From positions 1-64,000 of the forward strand of contig NZ_LAQP01000015.1 of assembly GCF_000971965.1 (NCBI RefSeq): a DNA stretch of 64,000 nt. Reading direction: 5' to 3'. The stretch's first letter is position 1; each line of letters starts with the position of its first letter. Below, in pieces: positions 59,405 through 64,000 of the stretch. A program made the position numbers and the translations under genes. The DNA is from Paenibacillus wulumuqiensis. Its GTDB lineage: Bacteria > Bacillota > Bacilli > Paenibacillales > Paenibacillaceae. Below the pieces are notes generated by a model that did not search any database, had not been told where the DNA came from, and saw only the letters and a list, made by a program, of their open reading frames with translations.

Positions 59405-60451
59405 TCAAAAGTAATCTCCGTTGGGCAGCACCTGCGGGTTGCGGGAACACAGCAGTCTGGCCCATGCCGACAGTATCGGCTGCTCCGCCAGTTCCATAAA
59501 GCTGACTTCCATTCCTTCCCGGCGCCACTGCTCGGACAGCGTCATGATGCGTATGGAATCCAGTCCCCATAGCTGCACCAGATCGTCTTCGTCCGCCAGA
59601 CGTTCCGGCTGTTCACCGAGCATGGCAGCAACCTTGTCCCGAATGCAGTTCAATTGGGCTGTATACTCCTGCTCGTGAATAGAACCGGACTGCTGCCCGG
59701 ATGGATCGGATGGTTGGGATTCGGCAGATAAAGCTGCTGCAGATTGTGACACTGCCCCGTCCACCACTGCGGCTGTGTCGGCGGATACAGTGGTATTCCG
59801 GCTTCCCGCCGTATCCAATTGTTCCAGCAGCTGCTCGGTCGTGATCGTAACCGCACATCGTTCCGCTGCATATTGAAGAGCCATCCGGTGCTGTTCCTGC
59901 GAGAAATCCGCCACTGCATCACCGATCAGAAAAGCCTGAATATCCTGCATAAAAGCTTCACATGACGTCATCAGACAGCCGATATGAGCATAGATACCGC
60001 AGATCATCAGCTGATCACGTCCATGGCGGCTCATCATATCCGCCAGATCTGTTTTCTGAAAAGCGCTGTAGCGCCACTTGGTCATCAGAATATCGCGTTC
60101 ATCCGGCTCCAGCTCGGGAACGATCCGCTTCTGGTCCGGTCCGCCGTCGATACCGTTGCCCCAGAAATCCAGCTGCAGTCCCCGCTGTTCCGGCGTCTGT
60201 CCGCCAGGCTGAGCCGAATAAATGACCGGAATGCCATGTGCATGACAGTACTCGCGCAGCTGCTGAATATGACTCAGCAGCTCGGATATCGGCGACTGGT
60301 CACGACCGGCAAACGCATGGACAAAATACTGCTGCATATCATGAATAAGCAGTACGGCCCGCTGCGGATCAGCCGTCCAGTTTACTTTATTAACAGGAAA
60401 TTCCGCCTTCACAGGCATCGGGTAGGATTGTATTTTGGGAAGAGCCATCAT
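59405..60451 (-). CDS. dhbB: Isochorismatase with aryl carrier domain
   Basis: 348 residues. Isochorismatase domain about 30-210 with D38 (LLIHDMQQYF), a TKWRYSAF lysine and the catalytic cysteine region GIYAHIGCLMTS; C-terminal aryl carrier domain with S299 (WGLDSIRI) carrying phosphopantetheine and loading dihydroxybenzoate. The linker at about 212-262 is a low-complexity S/A/T/Q-rich stretch, making the protein about 36 residues longer than B. subtilis DhbB. 22 nt before dhbF. Confidence 0.95.
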   Translation of the reverse strand: MMALPKIQSYPMPVKAEFPVNKVNWTADPQRAVLLIHDMQQYFVHAFAGRDQSPISELLSHIQQLREYCHAHGIPVIYSAQPGGQTPEQRGLQLDFWGNGIDGGPDQKRIVPELEPDERDILMTKWRYSAFQKTDLADMMSRHGRDQLMICGIYAHIGCLMTSCEAFMQDIQAFLIGDAVADFSQEQHRMALQYAAERCAVTITTEQLLEQLDTAGSRNTTVSADTAAVVDGAVSQSAAALSAESQPSDPSGQQSGSIHEQEYTAQLNCIRDKVAAMLGEQPERLADEDDLVQLWGLDSIRIMTLSEQWRREGMEVSFMELAEQPILSAWARLLCSRNPQVLPNGDYF

Positions 60452-60503
60452 GTATCACTCTCTTTCATCATCAGGTTGGTAGGACGAATTGCATTGGGTA
60501 TTT

Positions 60504-60550
60504 CGGCATTAGCGAATAGTTAGCGGGTACTGTCACCGTAGCGAATGCCG
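60504..60550 (-). repeat. Hairpin in the dhbE-dhbB gap
   Basis: CGGCATT (60504-60510) and AATGCCG (60544-60550) are exact arms around a 33-nt loop that repeats TAGCG three times. It lies in the 197-bp gap between dhbE and dhbB, the only large gap of the operon. No T-tract. It could be an RNA processing site. Otherwise the gap (60452-60648) shows nothing. Confidence 0.45.
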
Positions 60551-60648
60551 TGGCGCGATAAGTTTGTTCATACGATGTTGTTCGTACGTATCAAGCTCTG
60601 CCTCAGACGATGCAGCAAATGATTCCTTTAAGGTGTGCAGCTTGCCGC

Positions 60649-62292
60649 TCATCTTACAGCAGACTGCTGCCCGGCAATCCGCTCACGCAGCGCTTTTTTG
60701 CTGACTTTGCCTACTCCGGTCTGGGGAAAGCTGTCCACGAATTCGATTCGATCCGGGATTTTGTAGGCAGCCAGTCCGCGTTCACGCAGAAAGGCTTTGA
60801 TTTCCATCGCCGAAGGCAGGACATCCGCCGTATTCCCGGCCATGCCGGACTGGGCAATAATAAAAGCGCACGAGCGCTCACCCAGATATTCATCCGGCAT
60901 GGAGACGAGCGCAGCATCAAATATCCCCGGATGGGCGAGCAGATGATTCTCCACTTCTTCGGCAGCCACCTTGTCTCCGCCGCGGTTGATCTGGTCTTTG
61001 GCACGGCCTTCGACGATCAGATAACCGCCAGGCGTCAGACGCGCCAGATCTCCGGTACGGTAAAATCCGTCGCTGGTAAAAGAGCGGGCATTATGCTCTT
61101 CCGCCTTGTAATAGCCGCGGATCGTATACGGTCCCCGTGCCAGCAGATGACCGGCCATGCCGGGCTGCACTTCGTTATCTTCATCGTCGACAATCTTGAT
61201 CTCGTCATAGACGGACATCGGCTTGCCCTGGGTCTCCACAATAATCTCCTCGGGATCATCCAGACGGGTATAATTGACCAGTCCTTCGGCCATCCCGAAT
61301 ACCTGCTGCAGCTGGCATCCCAGTACGGGCTTCACCCGGCGTGCCGCTTCGGCGCCCAGCTTGGCTCCGCCGACCTGCAGCACCTGCAGGGAATCCAGCT
61401 TCACCTGCCGCGACGAGGCCGCATCCAGCCATACCAGCGCAAGCGGCGGTACAAGCGCCGTAATCGTCACCTTTTCCTGTTCAATCAGGGCAAAGGCTTC
61501 ATCCGGACTGCCGCTGCGGGACAGTACAATCCTCCCTCCTGCATAGATCGTGCCGAGTACGCCCGGCGAGCTAAGCGGATAATTATGTGCAACCGGCAGT
61601 ACCGCCAGATAAATGCTCTGTTCATCCAGCTCGCACACATCGACGCTGGCTTTAAGGCTGTACATATAATCATCATGTGTCCGAGGAATCAGCTTGGGCA
61701 ATCCTGTACTGCCACCAGATAGCTGCAAAAAGGCCACATCACTCGCCAGCGGCCCTTCCGGCAGCTCCACCGAATCGGCATACAATTCTTCCAGTGCCAT
61801 ATAGTCTCCCGGTTCACCTGCGACAATAACATGCTGCAATCCCGGTGCTTCGGCCTTCACTTCGGCAGCCAGTGTGCGGTAATCATAACCGGCTTCGATA
61901 TCGGGAATAATATAAGCGACCGCTTCGCTGTGATTGGCAAAATAAATCACTTCCTGTCTGCGATGCAGCGGCAGGGAAAAGACCGGCAGCGCGCCGATCC
62001 GAAACAGCGCAAAAACAACTTCAAAAAAAGCCGTTATATTCGGCAGCTGGACGATAACCCGGTCACCGGCAGCAATACCGAGCCGATGCAGCCCGGAAGC
62101 CAGCCGATCCACCCGCTGATCCAGCTGGGCATAGGTGATACGCTGCTCTCCACTGACCACTACAATCTGCTCTCCATGCGACTGCGCCTGTCTACGCAGC
62201 AGCTGACCGAACGTCTCGCCGCTCCAACATCCGGTCTCCCGGTAGTAACGGGCCATCTCTTCCGGCCATGGTGTAAATCCGGGCAGTCTCAT
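60649..62292 (-). CDS. dhbE: 2,3-dihydroxybenzoate-AMP ligase
   Basis: Activates 2,3-dihydroxybenzoate and loads it on the aryl carrier of DhbB. The 547 residues show the adenylate-forming motif [20 protein letters not shown] (near 190-209), [28 protein letters not shown] and the C-terminal catalytic lysine in [13 protein letters not shown]. The start overlaps the dhbC stop (ATGA). Confidence 0.96.
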   Translation of the reverse strand: MRLPGFTPWPEEMARYYRETGCWSGETFGQLLRRQAQSHGEQIVVVSGEQRITYAQLDQRVDRLASGLHRLGIAAGDRVIVQLPNITAFFEVVFALFRIGALPVFSLPLHRRQEVIYFANHSEAVAYIIPDIEAGYDYRTLAAEVKAEAPGLQHVIVAGEPGDYMALEELYADSVELPEGPLASDVAFLQLSGGSTGLPKLIPRTHDDYMYSLKASVDVCELDEQSIYLAVLPVAHNYPLSSPGVLGTIYAGGRIVLSRSGSPDEAFALIEQEKVTITALVPPLALVWLDAASSRQVKLDSLQVLQVGGAKLGAEAARRVKPVLGCQLQQVFGMAEGLVNYTRLDDPEEIIVETQGKPMSVYDEIKIVDDEDNEVQPGMAGHLLARGPYTIRGYYKAEEHNARSFTSDGFYRTGDLARLTPGGYLIVEGRAKDQINRGGDKVAAEEVENHLLAHPGIFDAALVSMPDEYLGERSCAFIIAQSGMAGNTADVLPSAMEIKAFLRERGLAAYKIPDRIEFVDSFPQTGVGKVSKKALRERIAGQQSAVR

Positions 62293-63554
62293 GCCTGATC
62301 CCTCCCTGCAGGCTGTGCAGCCGGTTCATCGATGCGCATCGCCCGCAGCATCGTACGCAATTTGGCACTTGTCTCCGCCAGTTCGGCTTCCGCCGTGGAT
62401 GCTTCCACTACACCTGCCCCAGCGTAGAGACGCAGCGTGGAGCCGCGTACTTCGGCACAGCGGATCGTAACTGCCCATTCTCCGTCTCCCTCTGCATTGC
62501 ACCATCCCACCATGCCGGTGAACAATCCCCGGTCAAATGGCTCCACCTGCCGGATCAGATCGCTTGCCATATCAGTCGGTGTGCCGCAAATCGCCGGTGT
62601 CGGATGCAATGCTGCTGCCAGTTCCAGCGAAGTCACTGACGGATCATCCAGCCGTCCAGAGATTTCGGTCGACAGATGCCACATCGTCTCGGTCTGTACG
62701 AGAGAAGGCTGCTTTGGCACTTCCAGCTGGCTGCAGTAAGGGCGCAGCGCTGCAGCTACCGCTTCGATCACGACCGCGTGCTCGTGCAAATCCTTGGCCG
62801 AGACAAGCAGGGCTTCCGCCCGTCTGCGATCTTCCTGCAGATCTGCACTGCGCGCCGCCGAGCCAGCCAGCGGATTGGCGGTAAAACGCAGTCCCTGCTT
62901 GCGAATCAGCAGCTCCGGACTGGCCCCGATCCAGACCGGAGTTTCCCCGGCTGCCGATGAGGAATCGGAATGCTGTTCATGAGACAGCGGAATATGAACG
63001 GCAAAGGTATAACCATGTGTATTGGGCACCGCCAGATTGTGCAGCAGCGCCGCTACCGGAATTTTCGTAGAGCTGGTCAGCTCCAGCGACCGGGACAGAA
63101 CGACCTTTTTCAGATCACCCTGACGCAGATGTACGAGCGCTTCCTCTACGCCCTGCTTGTAAATGTCTGCCGAAGGTACTTCTCGCAGCTCGTAACTGGA
63201 CAATATCGATTGTGCAGGACCGGACCATTCTCCGGCTGTACGCGGAGACGCCCACTGCACCTGCTGCGGAATCACCAAGCGGGCTGGAGACAGCTCCGGG
63301 TCAAAAGGAATCGCTCCCACCAGCACCGGCTGTTCCTGTCCATCTTGACGAGCCTGCTGCAGCAGTGCAGCAGCACGACGGGATAGCGAAGGCAGATCTT
63401 CCTGCTCCACCTCCGGCAGCTGCAGAGCACTTCCTTCCGCCAGCAGCGTATACTGCGGGGAAGACCAGAAAAAACAATGGGTATCCGTATATTGTTCCAG
63501 AAGCTGATGGGCTGTAACTCTTGCCTCCTGCTTGGTTGTTACCATGATGTTCAT
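62289..63554 (-). CDS. dhbC: Isochorismate synthase
   Basis: Converts chorismate to isochorismate, first step to dihydroxybenzoate. The 421 residues contain the chorismate-binding core [39 protein letters not shown] and [14 protein letters not shown]. The start is ambiguous: ATG at 63554 lies 3 nt after AAGGAGAGG; an in-frame ATG at 63545 is better spaced. Followed without a gap by dhbE. Confidence 0.95.
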   Translation of the reverse strand: MNIMVTTKQEARVTAHQLLEQYTDTHCFFWSSPQYTLLAEGSALQLPEVEQEDLPSLSRRAAALLQQARQDGQEQPVLVGAIPFDPELSPARLVIPQQVQWASPRTAGEWSGPAQSILSSYELREVPSADIYKQGVEEALVHLRQGDLKKVVLSRSLELTSSTKIPVAALLHNLAVPNTHGYTFAVHIPLSHEQHSDSSSAAGETPVWIGASPELLIRKQGLRFTANPLAGSAARSADLQEDRRRAEALLVSAKDLHEHAVVIEAVAAALRPYCSQLEVPKQPSLVQTETMWHLSTEISGRLDDPSVTSLELAAALHPTPAICGTPTDMASDLIRQVEPFDRGLFTGMVGWCNAEGDGEWAVTIRCAEVRGSTLRLYAGAGVVEASTAEAELAETSAKLRTMLRAMRIDEPAAQPAGRDQA

Positions 63555-63647
63555 CCTCTCCTTCTTGCTGTATGGGGTGTATGGGGTTGTGCTGTATTGG
63601 TTGTGCTATATTGATTGCGTTGTAAGGAGCCAGCATGGGCTGCCTGG
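63555..63647. repeat. dhbA-dhbC gap with short degenerate tandem repeats
   Basis: The 93-bp gap holds repeats TGTATGGGG-TGTATGGGG and TTGTGCTGTATTGG-TTGTGCTATATTG (about 63570-63616). They are simple-sequence-like and not terminator-like. No further feature. Confidence 0.5.
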
Positions 63648-64000
63648 TTACACGCCCATCGTGGCGCCGCCGTCCACATATAATTCCTGCATCGTAATAT
63701 GACCAGCCTGATCGGAAGCGAGGAACAGGACGGCATTGGCTACATCCTGTGCCACCGCTATTTTCCCCAGCGGAATGCCGAGACGGAAATGATCCGGTGA
63801 TCCCTGAATGACCGCTTCGGCATTATTGCCATTGGTCCACAGCATTCGCTGCATCTCCGTATCGGTCGATCCGGGAGCCACTACATTGCAGCGGATATGC
63901 TGCCTTGCATATTCCAGCCCAAGGCATTTGGTAAACATGGTCGCCGCCGCTTTGGAAGCCGCATAGGCGGACATCTGGGCACGCGGTACACCGGCTGCAT
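63648..64000 (-). CDS. dhbA: 2,3-dihydro-2,3-dihydroxybenzoate dehydrogenase (partial, runs off the window)
   Basis: Short-chain dehydrogenase; the C-terminal about 117 residues are in the window. The catalytic YAASK ([10 protein letters not shown]) is present, preceded in frame by AAGVPRAQM, then [13 protein letters not shown] and the C-terminal [17 protein letters not shown]. It oxidises the isochorismatase product to 2,3-dihydroxybenzoate. The 5' part and the operon promoter (expected Fur box) lie beyond 64000. Confidence 0.95.
   Translation of the reverse strand, partial: AAGVPRAQMSAYAASKAAATMFTKCLGLEYARQHIRCNVVAPGSTDTEMQRMLWTNGNNAEAVIQGSPDHFRLGIPLGKIAVAQDVANAVLFLASDQAGHITMQELYVDGGATMGV

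Overview
The window looks like a chromosomal segment of an endospore-forming Firmicute of the Paenibacillaceae, most likely Paenibacillus. The basis is gene content and order (spo0B-obgE-pheB, rplU-prp-rpmA with a cleavable L27 leader, maf-radC-mreBCD-minCD, hemAX..CDBL, a T-box in front of valS) and moderate GC. It was judged by eye; no database search was run. Almost every gene lies on the minus strand, so the text below runs from high to low coordinates within operons.

Left edge (1-770): tandem P1/P2 promoters and the leader of a ribosomal RNA operon whose 16S gene lies just off the window, then a pheA terminator and an 8.7-copy heptad repeat running into the pheA stop codon. 772-8400: pheB-hom-thrB-pheA (threonine and phenylalanine synthesis), spo0B-obgE, and rplU-prp-rpmA behind an L21-type leader. 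8394-16740: RNase G, then the cell-shape and division operon (DUF4321 gene, maf, radC, mreBCD, minCD, rodA). The spoIVFA-spoIVFB pair usual in this neighbourhood is absent. 16845-22865: a T-box-controlled valS-folC-murC operon.

22866-32300: a tetrapyrrole operon hemA-hemX-(precorrin-2 dehydrogenase)-hemC-cobA/hemD-hemB-hemL with an RluA-type pseudouridine synthase at its end. It makes uroporphyrinogen III from glutamyl-tRNA and carries the siroheme branch enzymes inside the heme operon. speD precedes it. 33050-43650: a conserved unknown gene, engB, lonA, ispG, clpX, clpP, tig and an unknown gene with a strong Shine-Dalgarno but no normal start codon where one is expected. A 75-bp tandem repeat sits between tig and clpP.

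43921-49477 is the accessory-looking part: two tRNA-Arg(UCU) genes form an 82-bp inverted repeat around two Gfo/Idh/MocA oxidoreductases, an AraC regulator with a cre-like site, an unknown gene, psiE and a small aegerolysin-like gene in AT-rich surroundings. Next come a FapA/DUF342 gene (plus strand) and, to the right edge, a catecholate siderophore cluster dhbA(partial)-dhbC-dhbE-dhbB-dhbF-mbtH of the bacillibactin/paenibactin type. Its threonine module is canonical, while the first adenylation domain has an atypical specificity code.

No insertion sequence, prophage, CRISPR array or restriction system was found. The best candidates for something new are the aegerolysin-like gene within the inverted tRNA pair, the possible AUC-initiated gene, and the repeat elements.
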